64,000 nucleotides of DNA, from NCBI RefSeq assembly GCF_901709675.1, contig NC_051105.1, forward strand, positions 9,048,104 through 9,112,103, in the 5' to 3' direction. Under the pieces are notes generated by a model. It did not search any database, was not told the origin of the DNA, and saw only the letters and a program-made list of their open reading frames with translations. The translations under genes were made by a program, and so were the position numbers. Positions 1 through 12,677 of the stretch are shown here, one piece after another. Each line of letters starts with the position of its first letter. Position 1 is the stretch's first letter. The stretch is from Syngnathus acus (taxonomy: Eukaryota; Chordata; Actinopteri; Syngnathiformes; Syngnathidae).

Positions 1-3000
1 TTGATTATAATGTTCCGTGTCATCAACAATGCACTTGTTAAGAAGTGGATGCTCATTAAGCAACAAAACAATGCGTGACGCTCATTCAATGCCGTTCACA
101 ATAAAAAAAGACAACAACACACACAAAATGAATCACCATGAGAAATGACAGCATTGATAATAAGCATGAAGGGTAATAAACATCATTATCACCCATTGCA
201 CCTTTTCTGGAGCGTTTCAGTTACTGTGCAGAGTGCAGACACACTGTAATCACAATGAGCGACTCAGCGGCCATGCAAGGTGGCACACGGCTACTTGACA
301 GCTCCTGAATCCCGCCTTGCCATTCTTAACCCCCAAATTTCCATTAGTAATTGACAAATGGATGGATTAATGGTGTATAAAATGACCCATCCATCAGAGA
401 GGCTAAATTTGGCGAGAGAACACCGGTGAGTCTGACAACCCTTTTTATTTTTTATACTGCTTGGCTCTTCATGGATTTCTTTGCAAGCTCTCGTAAATCT
501 CTTTTCAAGTAGATAGTTGACCTCAACTGCTCATAGAATGTGTGTTTAGGCATTGCTTGAGAGGCGCACTTGGGCGGTGAAGTCAATATGACCAGAATAG
601 TGAAGAGAATGTCACGTATTGAGTCGAGTGGTGGATGCGTCATACAAATATATACATAAAAGAAACACGGCATAGCAACGTTACAAGCCTCTGAATTGCT
701 CTTGTTTTTGTTCAGCAAAAAAAAAGCATTTCAGAATGGATAGATTGTAATTTTTGTCCTCACAATAATCATTACAATATTAGCTATGCTACATTCAAAT
801 AACCCAGAGGATTAAGGGAATCCATCCAATTCAATTAAATTCATTAATATTCTAAAAAACAATACACAATGACATGGCAATATTCACACCCGGTTGCAGA
901 CAGGCGGCAGATTCAAAGTTAATCAAGAACAACCTCGGTTTGTTTGAAATTCCCAAACTAGACTTGCCCGGGCACGAATATGAAGATGCACCAGTTTTAA
1001 CACAGAGCACATGTGCGCCCGTCTATAAAAATAGAGCCCTCAACGTGATGATTACAAAAGTAACACATTTCTTACACCCGGAAAAACTTGAATCATAATA
1101 ACCAACAAGATTTTTTGAAGCACTATGGTCCTTTTTTTTTTGTTGATTTCACAGTTTCCTCAACCTTTTTACCGATTGAACAAGCAAGTGAATAATTAGC
1201 TCGGGTAGTTTCCCCCATGTTAGCATTACCGCAGCTGACATGATAATTGCAGCTTTTCACAGGAAGAGAATGTGTACGCCGGCCCGGAGTACTCCTGCCT
1301 TATTTACGACCTCTTCGCACGCCTCAAGTTGGACTGTCAGCAGCTGTCACGTCATTATTAGCCTCACACAGTTGCACACACACATGGAAACACTTGCACA
1401 CACATGGATGTACATGCAATTAAAATACCAGGCATGATTTCTCCTCCTCTATTTTAAAATCTGCGTCGACTAATACAGACCATCAATTTCTCTTTCAGAC
1501 AACATCAAGTCAACTTTTGTGTTAATAGTAGTCTTGATATATTTTTCTTAGATTTTCCATCATAAAGGTTAATTGTATTTGGGAAACACTTGTGGTAAAG
1601 TGACATTCATCTAAGGGAGGATTTTGAGGTCGCTCTACTTTTATGAGGAAGCGCAGCATATAAAAGTGATTTGTTCCACAGAGGCTTGCTTTTCTTCACA
1701 ACTACATTTTGAGATTAAACCGTAGGGATGACCTCCTATATATACACATAATATACATAAATATGCATACCTGACCTTTTCACATGACAAAACAGATTAA
1801 CTTTAGATATGCATGGCTAGGTCTGATGGTCACAGTGAAAACATTGGATGGATGATATGTGATGGAGGGTGGCCAACACAAAACACTTGAATGGCACCCA
1901 GGAGAGCGTCAAGGCCCTCCGGGTCCTTATTTGGATTACCGTTATAACTCATGAAGGCAGAAAATATTTCATAGTAATGGGCATTGCTGTAACTAATTAA
2001 TATAAATAACACAATACTACACCGTACAATACATAAAATGAACATAAAAAGTATATGCACTCTTTAAATGCTATGTTTATGTGACATAATAAAATAAGAA
2101 CACGATATATCATATCAAAAAGATTCATGATTGACGTGGTTTATAACTTGCACGATTCAATTGAGGAAAGAATCTTTTACACCATGGTGGAAAAAAACAT
2201 TTTGGAATGTTTTTTCATGGCCTTTAAATTGGGGCACTTTTTAAAAATACTATCTGAAGAGTGAAAACAAAATACAGCACTTGCTCTGAATAGAAAATCA
2301 TTGATGCTGGAACCAAAAATATAAATATGGAGAATTGTCCATACATATTTTATGAATTTATGCATTCACAGCTGTATATATATGAATTGCACGTAATAAG
2401 TTCTGTGTCAGGCCCTTAATTCAGTCTGGTTAAGTTGAATGATCTCTCACTGGCACATTGTAAGAATATGTGTGTGTGCTCTTTATTGTGTTTGCGTGAA
2501 TCCAAAGGCCAAATCGACAATGTTGGACTCAGCTGACAATCATGTGGTGCAGCGAACCGAAAGGCAGGTGTTGACAATGACCTTGGCCATCCGTGTGTCA
2601 GCAGATATGTGAGGCACAGCGGCTCTACGTCGCTGTTCGGAGTGCTTGATTTGGAAGAACATACCACACAAAGGATTGTGTTTTCAAAAATTAATGATTT
2701 GGAAAAAAAAAAATCCATAATTAGACATAATAACATGATTACATAATTACAAAGACATAATTTGTTGATTTAATTAGTTTTGAATTCTAGACAAATAATT
2801 AAAGTAAAATTATGATTTGGATTATTAATTAAAATGCCATCTTTTCATATTGTTGTAAGGTACATCGAGACTTGTCTTACAAAATGATGGGGGAAAAAAA
2901 AGTTGTATTTTGTATTTTTCCCTATTTATATTTTGCACAAATGACAACTTTCAGTTAAATTCCAAATTGAGTGACTTTCTCGCATGGCTGGCCCTAACTC

Positions 3001-4999
3001 TGAAATGGTGCAATATAACACAGAATAAAGCCTGGAAGATTTTTTTTTTCTCTAAATTCGAGTACGGTGTAAATAATTTCCTCACCCGGGAATACGTTAG
3101 TAAAAACATCAGTTATCAAAACACTAAACTGATCATTTTTATTTAGACTTGACATCAAAACACAAAAAAATGGTTATGGCTGATAAACCTCATCACCAGA
3201 TTAATAAACAACTCTGTTTGTCAATACTCGGACATCATCTTTTTAATTTACGACGTTGTTTTGATATAAGGCGTTTAGTCATTTCAAGGTGCCAAAAAGA
3301 GATCTGGTTCTGCTTCACGGCCATCACATCAAATGGATCCCATTTTTTATGGAGCATAAAATCATCACATGGTGGAAACACAAGATTGTTAACTTCCTTG
3401 AACACAGCCTGGGTGTGGTAGCATGACTGATTTCACCATTAGAGGCCCCCCCTAATGATCATTTTACGCTTATAAGACCATGACTATCTGAGGCACCACT
3501 GTTAAATACTTCATTATGTCTTACGTGCTTTCGCCTGCTCTCATCCTCTGCTACTCACACAGATTTCTGTATCCATGCACGCAATGCTTCCAAAGACACT
3601 TTGACTTGCTGTATGTTTCAAAACAAATCAGAAGTTCATATCATCAAAAAAGTTTTTTCCACTGCATAAACTTGATAGTGATTAGAATTACCCTTTAAAA
3701 TATATAGTAGGTACACATGCTGCAGTTTAGCAAGTTGAATTATTTGCTGTAATGTCTTCACAAGTATAAAGATTATTTCTTCTCTATTTCACCAAATGTC
3801 TATCAGAAAATTGGAACGTGACAAATGCAATAGTTTTGTCATTTCTTTCACTAAGAACTTTGTTGACTACACAGTTACTTTTCTATTCTGATATTTCTTG
3901 TAGAAACCGGATAATGTCAAACTGTGGCATTGCTTAGTAACATGAACACACCGACGTGCATCTTGTTTGTTCTAAACGAAGTAGTTATTTTTTTGAGCCT
4001 CAAGATAGAGAAGCCCCAGCTCCTTCTTCACTCTGGTTTCCGTGACTATCACAAGAATTCAAAGCTGACTCTAATTCAACAGGACTGTCATAGCTCATGA
4101 AAAAATCATGCCGTATAATCAAATCGGAGTAAAAACCCTGCGCTGGGCCTCACGGGAGTCTCCATGCGTCCTGAATATTTCATGTAATGGAGGCTCTCAC
4201 CACCATGGAAACTCAACAGTTCAGGATTGCGTGCAAATATTGACTGTAGTGTGCAAGGCCGAGGGCCGGGTGAAGCCAACAACGCCAGTGAGCCTGAGAG
4301 AGTTTTATAAATAATGGTAATAGCATGTGACACCACTCGCAGCAGGAGGCGGGGCGCTTGGTCACTTCCGTGCTCACATTGGATTCATGTTAACGGGCGC
4401 AGTGGTGGAGATAAAACGAGGGGAAGACGCAGTACGGGGCGAGAAAGTGGGAGTGGATGTGAGGGAGCGGGGAAACTGTGCTCTGATGCATATGAATTGA
4501 CAAATGTCTGTTTTGGCTGCTCGGAATAGGGCTCAATTGTAGGTCTGTGCAAACATCAAAACACAGTTCAAGACTGGCGTCCAGCGGGTGGATGAAAAGA
4601 AAGGGGAGGGGACTCGCAGAGGACCCAGCCTACAAGCTCTGCACGGGGCAAAACTGCTGGCTTGGAAAGGCCTGGAGCTCAATAATGAGTGCTTGTAGGC
4701 GTCCTTGGAAAGAAAAGACAAAGAATTTCCAGAGAGGCGGTGTATAAAAGTCATTCGTCTAACTTTGCTATTTTGCATTTAATCTAAATGCAATTCAAAT
4801 TTTTGGAGTGTTTGAAAACCTAGATTCAAGTGAGGCGCTAAAAAAATCATGGAGGTTCAGTGAAATATTTTATATTGTTTCTTTTACCACTTTTGTAGTC
4901 TTTTAGAATAAAAAGTGTACTGGTTTATTTCTTAATTTGTCACAAACGGTATCGACCAATCACGTGTCAGCTTTGACAAACTCAGAAACCAGATGAGCC
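1..4999. other. Non-coding DNA, AT-rich
   Basis: Apart from the exon-like segment at 1263-1361 I see no gene, RNA gene or recognisable repeat. Open frames here are short (under 110 codons) and biased. The stretch 4300-4740 is more G/C-rich than its surroundings but has no feature I can name. Confidence 0.6.
1263..1361 (+). other. Orphan terminal-exon-like segment
   Basis: A branch-like CTGAC about 25 bases upstream and the acceptor CTTTTCACAG (1262) precede 32 open codons ending in TAG at 1359-1361. Codon third positions are strikingly G/C-rich for this AT-rich region, and the peptide EENVYAGPEYSCLIYDLFAR then LKLDCQ looks protein-like. No family recognised and no upstream partner exon is visible inside the window, which begins 1.2 kb earlier. 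It may be the last exon of a gene beginning outside the window, or chance. Confidence 0.25.
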
Positions 5000-5080
5000 G
5001 TGATTGGTTGTTGCCCGATAGGCTCCGGCTCATCCTCGACCCATTGAGGATGAGCGCCATAGAAAACGGATGGATGGATG
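5000..5080 (+). repeat. Dispersed fish repeat tail (TGATTGG ... GATAGGCTCC ... GGATGGATGG)
   Basis: The order TGATTGGTTG, GATAGGCTCCGGC, GAGGATGAGCG, ATAGAAAACGGATGGATGGA matches a widespread fish repeat whose 3' end is a short GGAT run. I associate it with L2-type LINE or SINE tails, but that assignment is from memory. Only the terminal 80 bases or so are recognisable. Confidence 0.6.
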
Positions 5081-5309
5081 AGTCATGCTAATTCGTTCAT
5101 TCTCTGCATGTGGAAGGACACTTAACCTTGATTGCTAATATAATTACTTGATTCTCAAAAGAAGAGACAGATTTCCTTTGCTTTGTCTTGTTTTTCTGAA
5201 AGAACTCCTTCAGCTGTTTTACAAATGAAAAAAAACATCAGTAAACTTCAATAAACACCGCCAGGCTGAGATCAAAATGTGACATTAAAAAAAAAAAAAA
5301 ATCTTTGCC

Positions 5310-5580
5310 GCCGCTTCACGCAGACACTGGACGGATGGTAATGGTTGAGAGTGGTGCCGATTGCTTGTATTATCTACACCTCTCAGACATGGTAATTGAG
5401 GTCCGGCACATTTATGAGCCAGGCTGAGCGGCGAATAAATGCATCTACTCGCTGCTAATGTCGAAATCTGATCCTGTCTGCACATATTTACTGTGGGCTG
5501 CATGCTGTCTCTGCCAGTAAGCCTGTGCATTACGGCTGATTCATCAATCGCTTGTTTATCTCACAAGTGAGCAACGGGGT
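5310..5580. promoter_or_regulatory. Candidate conserved non-coding element
   Basis: A balanced-composition block starting after a poly(A) run (GGTAATTGAGGTCCGGCACA, GGCGAATAAATGCATCTACT). It has stops in every + frame. Texture-based inference. Confidence 0.2.
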
Positions 5581-6059
5581 AGGCGGTCCAGAGGTCCTGC
5601 AGTAAATTCCCATTAACAGTGTTTCAGTTCTAGAGGAGGGGGGGGGCAATGGAGCAGCAGACCGTGTGTGTTCTCGGCTGCAACGTGCATTCGTGTGTCA
5701 CATCATCAGAGGCATCAATCTGAGATGTTCTACACTCTGGCCTGAGTTTATTCACTCACATCATTGAAGGCCTTGAACTCTGGCCACTGTTAAGACAGTC
5801 AACTTTCACAGGGATTGTGTTTGCTCAGAGTTACAATAAGATGACTTCCATTAATATCCCTGGAAATTGAAAATAAATGTCCCGTAAACTTGACAACACA
5901 GAAGAGTTTTTGAATCCGAAAACAAATTTGTATGGAGGTATTTGAAATGTGGCTTAAAAATGGTTCCACCTCATTGCCACCGAAACAGAAACACCTGCAC
6001 ATAATAATGACACTAAAAGAAAACGCGTGACTAGCCCACCGGCTCATTTTTCCACTCTG

Positions 6060-6125
6060 ACAATGATAAAATACAATATAAATATAATAATATAAAATAT
6101 ATATATTTTTTCTCCCTTTCTCTTC
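6060..6125. repeat. AT-rich tract followed by a pyrimidine run
   Basis: ATAAATATAATAATATAAAA leads into ATATATATTTTTTCTCCCTT and CTCTTC. Simple sequence; no element recognised. Confidence 0.7.
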
Positions 6126-6775
6126 TACCTTTTCTCCATGATCTACGTGCACTCATGGCGGACAACGAGGCACAGCCAACCATATAAACATGTAGCTACG
6201 GCAAGATGCAATTTCCTGCATAGGTTTAATGAAGTATCAATGATGACTTTATAATGCGTGAGCAGCAACATCATAATATTAAAATAACAATTCTCCAATG
6301 AGAGTAGATGTTTTTAACTTAGAGTGAGAGGAGAGAAAACCTCAGGAGACTTTAGGCTTAAGCCTGGTGATGCAATGTATAATATCTTTACAGAGTTGTG
6401 AAGAAACAAACATTCCGTATTCAGAGTCTCTTGCGGGAGTTTGTGAAGTAAACGCCTCTCAGCCTCAATTCAGATGAAAGTCCCCAGTGGAGGCCTGAGT
6501 TGCTTACTGCTCCTCTGTAGATTTACTTCTGTTTTCCTCCAGGGAGCCTGCATTTACATTATGTACTTTAGTATTTCCATCTTGACAAGGATTTTCAGCC
6601 CTAAATGTTTCTGGAATTTAATGGCATTCCGGTCAACTGAATATGGAGCAAGGCGACTTTAATAGACAGTTATTTTGGCTTTTGATTCCTGAACTGTTTT
6701 GTCTGGACAAGCCCATGTAATCGAATTTAAAGTTTGCCCAGTCTCCTGGCATTTAAAGGCTGTCCCAAGAGATTT

Positions 6776-6834
6776 CCCTCTCTTCCTTCTCGCTCTCTTT
6801 CACTGTCTGTCTCGTTCTCGCTCTCCTCGGAGTG
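6776..6834 (+). repeat. Pyrimidine-rich tract
   Basis: CCCTCTCTTCCTTCTCGCTC and similar sequence for about 60 bases with few purines. It yields a Ser/Leu-rich or, on the other strand, Glu/Arg-rich reading frame of biased composition that is not gene-like. Confidence 0.7.
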
Positions 6835-9377
6835 CAGAGTGCTGCTTCTGTGGCATCGCTTGCCTTCCCCTGATGTCACGTTTGACCTCTTTCTGCTGCC
6901 TCTCCTAAAAGGAGGCAAGCACGCGATCCTGCGACAGCCAGGACAAACCCTGTTATGTTATTTATAATGCATGCATTATGGCATTCGAGTTCACGAGGTC
7001 TAGTGTAATTCAAAAGCATAGTTTCGACTATAGTAGGAGATCACGGCAAGAGGTTATGGGGTGAAAATGTTAAAGCAGATTTACTCACAGTAGCTTTAAA
7101 ATTAATACTTGTAAATGAACCTGTGTGTCACATATTTTTAACCTTGTTTACAATGGCATAGTCCAAAATTGTATATGAAATGAGCTCTGGGAGAGATGCT
7201 GTTTAGACAAGGAAAGCACACAAACAGCTTTGCTGACACAATTCTGTATGTAATTACTTTTAGAGGTTGTGCAAATAAGAGATGGAAGGTGACCTTTTCA
7301 CAATATTTATTTATGCTTGAAATTTAATCTGGCCTTTCTGAAAAGGAATGAGCAGAAATGCTCAAATATCAAAAGGTGTGATTAACTGAACAATCATGAG
7401 GGTATTTTTTTTTCAGATTGGAATAAAAAAAAACAGGCTTAGTTTGCATTCTGTGTTTATGTTTTCGTCAATGTGGGCTTAAAAGAAATTATTGTTGACA
7501 GAGCAATGAACAACTATTTAATCGTACAGTCAGACAAAGCTGCTCAGTAATTTGTTTATTTCTTCAATAATTCCCCAACACACACAAAATGGAAATGGTT
7601 ACTAGTGATAATAAAACGGAGAAAACCAAAAGCCCTTGTCGAAATTGCGTGAGTGAGGTCTAATTCCGACATTTCCATCAGTTTATATCTCCTCCGCCTT
7701 CGAATCCTGTCTCCTCCCATCTCAAGGAGAGCTAACTCAAAGCTAATTTGCAATTCTCACAGGCAGAGTAATGCTTGTCTCATTTTGATGCTAGCTAACT
7801 AAATTATAGGAAGAATTGGAAACAGAAGAAGGTACCAAAAAAAAACAAGCTGAAATAATTTCAAGAATTTGTCAGAAGTTACAATCAGTCATCCTTGTCT
7901 TTTTGTAAAAAAAGGTTTAGCAGTTCACATGGATGGGAGTGTAATTTTTTTTGTCCATCTGCTGCCATGTAAAAATATTGTACTCGTCCTATGAGTGTAA
8001 AACGCTATTAGAATGTGAGTCAGGACATCCCCATGGGCGTAAGCGTGTATTGGACTCTTGTACCCTGCTGTGTAGGCATCTGTCTACATAACAGCCTTCG
8101 GGTAATAGCAGCAAAAGCCACCACCTGCTGAGCGACACGTGCACACGCAAACACCCACACTTGTGGTTTTTGTTGCAGATCACACCAAAAGCTTTCCATG
8201 TAGGCTCAAGTTTGTTATTCAAACCTTGAGGCATTGGCCGTGAGTGAGAGAACAGTGAGAATTTGGTTCAGCTGGTATACCGAGGGTGTTTACTTTGTCA
8301 GGTGCCCGTCAGAAAAGGTGTGCCAGGGAAGTTCCAGGACTAATGTCACAAAAGCCAGACAGAGAGAAATTTGAATATAAATGTAGTCATTGTGCCAACT
8401 GGATTACAAAAGTTAGATTCTAAAAAAAAAAATGTTACAGGCTCGGTTGGAAATGGGCATTTGCGCCGTTGAGCCAATTAGATTCTTTGTTGTCCCTTTT
8501 AAATTCAGTCTATCAGGTTTCTAGTTTCCTTTCCATCACCAAATTATCATGCGCAATGCGTAGTAGAAAACAAGCGAGACGACCAAATCTACTAATTTTT
8601 GCACCCGCCGTACAACAATAGTTGTTAAAGTTGCTATCAGTAAATGTGCCCTCTCTTCTCACTTAGAGGCCTCTGGCTTCAGATGTCTGAATGCGCAGTC
8701 AATAAGCTGCTCTAGTGCAGACTGAGTCAATAAATGTCAGTGAGTAATTTTCTCAACGCTTAGATGCCTTACAACGTATGAAATTACGCTATTGAATTCA
8801 AACACGCTGCAGACAATTAAATATGTTTCTATAAATCATTATTACATTAAACATTCTAATTGTTGTGTTTTTCTGTGGTTTGTTGATAGCTGGTCAAAAC
8901 ATTCTTTTAGCACGTTGCAATGTAGCGCAATCATCAATATTGGCTTTCCAAATGTTTCACCTTGCCAAACTATTTAGGGCGATTCAGTTCTGCCTTTGGG
9001 GAGGAAACGTTTTGTCTTTTGAGCAAGCTTCATAAAAAGCTATGCTTGAAAGCGTCTGCTGCCAAAGAACTTGAGAGCCTCTGACCTCAAACTGTTGAGA
9101 TGAACTCAAAGTTTGTGAACCATTCCCTCTTTCAAAATCATTCAGGATGAATGGACAAAATCCCAAAGACTTCACCAACGAGTGAAAGCTCTTATAGCTG
9201 TCAAGGCCGCGGAAACTCTATTTTGCTCCACTTGACAGCTGTATACTGTAGCTGCCCATTTAATGCATATTCTGTGTTGATGAAGTTAGGTATGAGTGTG
9301 CATGCTTATGTGCTTGCCTGTCCTCCTCCTCCACCTTTTCACCCTTGTTCTTCTGGCACTTCTTGGTCACGCTACAG

Positions 9378-9491
9378 GCTGACCATGTCAAAGCACGCAG
9401 TACACGCCAAAGGGCTCTTGAAGCCAAGCATTATTCCTTCACCGATAGCTTGAACAAGATGCTATTTAACCTCGATGTCCTACACCTACAA
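9378..9491 (+). other. Orphan exon-like segment, 38 codons
   Basis: A pyrimidine-rich stretch ending CACGCTACAG (9377) precedes an open 114-base segment that ends CTACAA before the strong donor gtgagtaag. The frame is phase 0 at both ends. The predicted peptide (HVKARSTRQRALEAKH, then SFTDSLNKMLFNLDVLHLQ) is soluble and helical in character. I do not recognise a family. A 38-codon open frame next to chance splice motifs is not rare in 64 kb, so this is a candidate only. Confidence 0.25.
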
Positions 9492-11639
9492 GTGAGTAAG
9501 GCAAACAGTCATCGGGACAAAATTAGTCAGTGAAATGGATTCAGCACCATGGACAGCTACAAGGCCCACAGCACAGTGAAATCACAGTGATGAAAATAAA
9601 ACTATACACACAATGTTTTTTTTTCTGACATGGTAGCATCTTAACAGGATTTTGCATCTATTTAGTTGTTGATTAAATCTGTCATTTCAACAAAATATTG
9701 TTTGACTGATCTTAGCACCGTCCTTTCTGTCCCTGGAAAGAAGTCATGCGTGGGTGTCAGGAAGAGGGGAGGGACACTGTCCTTCCAGGGTTATTGAAGA
9801 AAGCTTTTAAATATAAATATACTATAAAATATTATTAAGCTCCACTGCATTTAACTGAGCCATCTTAAATACACAATTACCTGAGTGAAGATTTATCACA
9901 GTGCAACAAATTAAAGGTGTATTTATTATTTCTGAACAGAACTGCAAGGTAGACATCAATGATTAAAAGTAGATTAAAAAATATACAAACCAACAAAATA
10001 AATTTAAAAAAAAAATCACAGCAAGGTAGATTATTTCAAAATCTACCAGTAAAAGGTTTGGACCCACTCTCGCATTGAATAGCACAAGAAAGTGTGTCTA
10101 AATCTTTGATTGATAAATGAAAAAATACAAAATATAGTACTGTCAAATGGTATCAAACACTCAAGCTCATTCTTTGTATAGTATATCAGTTCTTCTTGCT
10201 GCAGACAGTAATTTATTAATGAATTGAATGAGTTATTCATTTGAAGGCCTATTCAGCTCTCTCAGCTCTAACAAAAGGTTGATGATTAAGTATTGAATCC
10301 CAGGAGCCAGATTGTAAAAAGGCCTTGTAGGTGATGATGAGGTGCATCAAACGGGATTGGTGTTTTAGCTGCGAGCTTGTAAAGATTATTGAGACCTGGA
10401 GTGAAATAGTCTCACAACTCAGGGTCAGCGACCTTTTGGAAACTGAAAGGAATTTAAAACCTAGTTTTTTTTTTTTTTGTTAAGATACTTTAATAATATT
10501 AACATATGTAAAGACATTGATCATGTTAACTATAATTGACAAAAATGATTTAACATTGTAAAAAAACAAAAAAATATAAATACACTATTTCGATTAATCT
10601 ATCTCACATGTTCAAAAGATCACGTCTACAACTTTTACGGGAAATCACAATGTCCCAACATTGGGAAGAACTATAGTTAATCAAAAAGACAACTTTAGTC
10701 ACACGTTACTCAGACAATGTCAGAGAAAGACTGAAATGACAAACATGTTTTTTTTTTTTGCCAATATCTAAATTATTCTAAGTAGCACTGCTGACCCAGA
10801 TAGTCTCCGTCTTACCAACATGAAGATATTTTGTTTGCATTGTACTTTTCATGGCTCCAGTGGTAGAGCAGGATGAAGATTCAGCCGCTCCACCACCACT
10901 CTGCTGTGTCTGAGGCCCCTCCCTCAACCCCCCCGCATGTATTCAGTGTGTCTGGTGTGTGTTTGTTTGGCGTTGTTTTGATTGCCAGTGCTTGTGTGTT
11001 TGGGCTGTGCTGGCTGAGCGAGTGTGCCCGGTGCAGAGCTGATGGCGTGCCAAGTGCTCCCTGCGGGCTGGCTGTGCCTTCCACTCTGCTCAGCCACCGT
11101 GAACGCCAAGCCGACAGACTGCTGCAGGGGGAGAACCACTTCCTTTCTCCCTCCCTGTCTCCCCTACATTCACACAAGGCTGCATAATCATCCACATCTT
11201 TTTTTTTTCTTCACTTACTGACCATCCCATTTTATATTTATTTTTGCCATACATCGTTTGTAGTATCCTCTTAACCTACTGCCTCCAATAATGTTGAGTA
11301 CAGTTCAATCATTCTAAAGGTTGGATACAGTATTCATAGTTAATTGGCCCCACAATACAATTAGCATTTACAACAATGATCTGAGAAGGCTATTTGATCT
11401 GAATGAATACAAAATCCTACATCCTGGATTGCACAAAGAAAATAAATGTAATATTAAAACAAGCTTGATTGGACACACAATGTATGCCAACAACCAAATC
11501 AGTTCTACAACCTTTGCCTCCACTACTCAATTAACTTATAACGAAAATACTATAGTGACGGATTGCAAGCAGTGAGGTAGTATTTGTCATTCATCGCACA
11601 GGATGCAATGTTTAGTAACATTTGTCCTTTAAAATTAGC

Positions 11640-11885
11640 AGGAAAATTCAGCTCGGACAAGGAATTGGGTTCGCTAGTGTTCATTAACATTTAACTCTAA
11701 TTACCAGGCTCATTAAAGCGTTGAATTAGTTGCAACATTCATTCAGCCTCCTCTCTGTTTAATCGTGAAGCAAATGGAGCGTCACAAGTTTGAAGTGATT
11801 ACTATTAAGATGGAAGTGCCATGCACGGCCCCATGAAATGTCACTCAGCTGCCCTAAAAAGAGAACGGAGGAAGCTCTGGGAGCG
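11640..11885. promoter_or_regulatory. Candidate conserved non-coding element
   Basis: Dense in TAAT and ATTA cores set in complex sequence (CTCTAATTACCAGGCTCATT, AAGCGTTGAATTAGTTGCAA, CATGCACGGCCCCATGAAAT). No reading frame of interest. Texture-based inference. Confidence 0.2.
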
Positions 11886-12651
11886 CTTTACTTCCACATG
11901 GTAGGAAAGCTGTTGTGTGTGCACGCGGACACACAAAGAATTGCGGCAAGATGATCATTCTAAGCATGACCTTCGAAATGGTTCATAACATCTTTTGTAG
12001 TATTTTTTTTTTGTTTCGGTCACATGCTCGGCAATCAGTGAACAATGAGTATTTTACTCATTTAACTTCACAAGTGATAATTAAGGCCTTTAGGCTCATT
12101 ATTTACTTGTATCGCCTAAGTACTACTCTCTGGGTGCAGGGCTGAGCTTTATACAAATGAAGACAGGAAACCCAATTCAAGAAAAAGCTGGAAAGGGTAA
12201 ATATCACTGACAAACAAAAGAGCATAAAGTGATGCTTACTATTAAGAAGGTGAAGATTAAACAACTCTCATGGTGTTGTGCCTTCAGGTCATAACCTTGA
12301 ATAGGTAAAGTCTTATTAAGTAATTGATTGGTGATTAAGGAGTATTTTAAGCAAATTAACCGAGTGGCCGGAGGGCGTTTTCATTTACATGCCCCCGGTG
12401 CACCTGAAATGTTGATATCTGAAAGTAGACTAGATGTTAGAGTAGCTAAAAGCAGGTCTAATTTGCGGCGCAGAGGGGTGTAAAGCAATTTTGGTGGATT
12501 TGGTTGAGGTGCCGGCAGACAGATTCTGATTTCGTGGATGTGTGTGGCTTTCCTAAATGCGATCTCTTATCATCAGAGCCAACTTTACATAATCCTAAAG
12601 TGCCGAACATGCAGAACCGTCAGGTTCAAGAAAAAACTTGCATTTGACAAA

Positions 12652-12677
12652 AAACAAACAAACAAACAAACAAAAAC
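12652..12677. repeat. (AAAC)n microsatellite
   Basis: Five to six ACAA-type units in AACAAACAAACAAACAAACA. Confidence 0.9.

Noticed and set aside
1830-2060. Minus-strand frame with peptide MSYNGNPNKDPEGLDALLGA
   Set aside because: It looks protein-like over 25 codons but ends in a stop without a donor and is flanked by AT-rich biased sequence. No family recognised.
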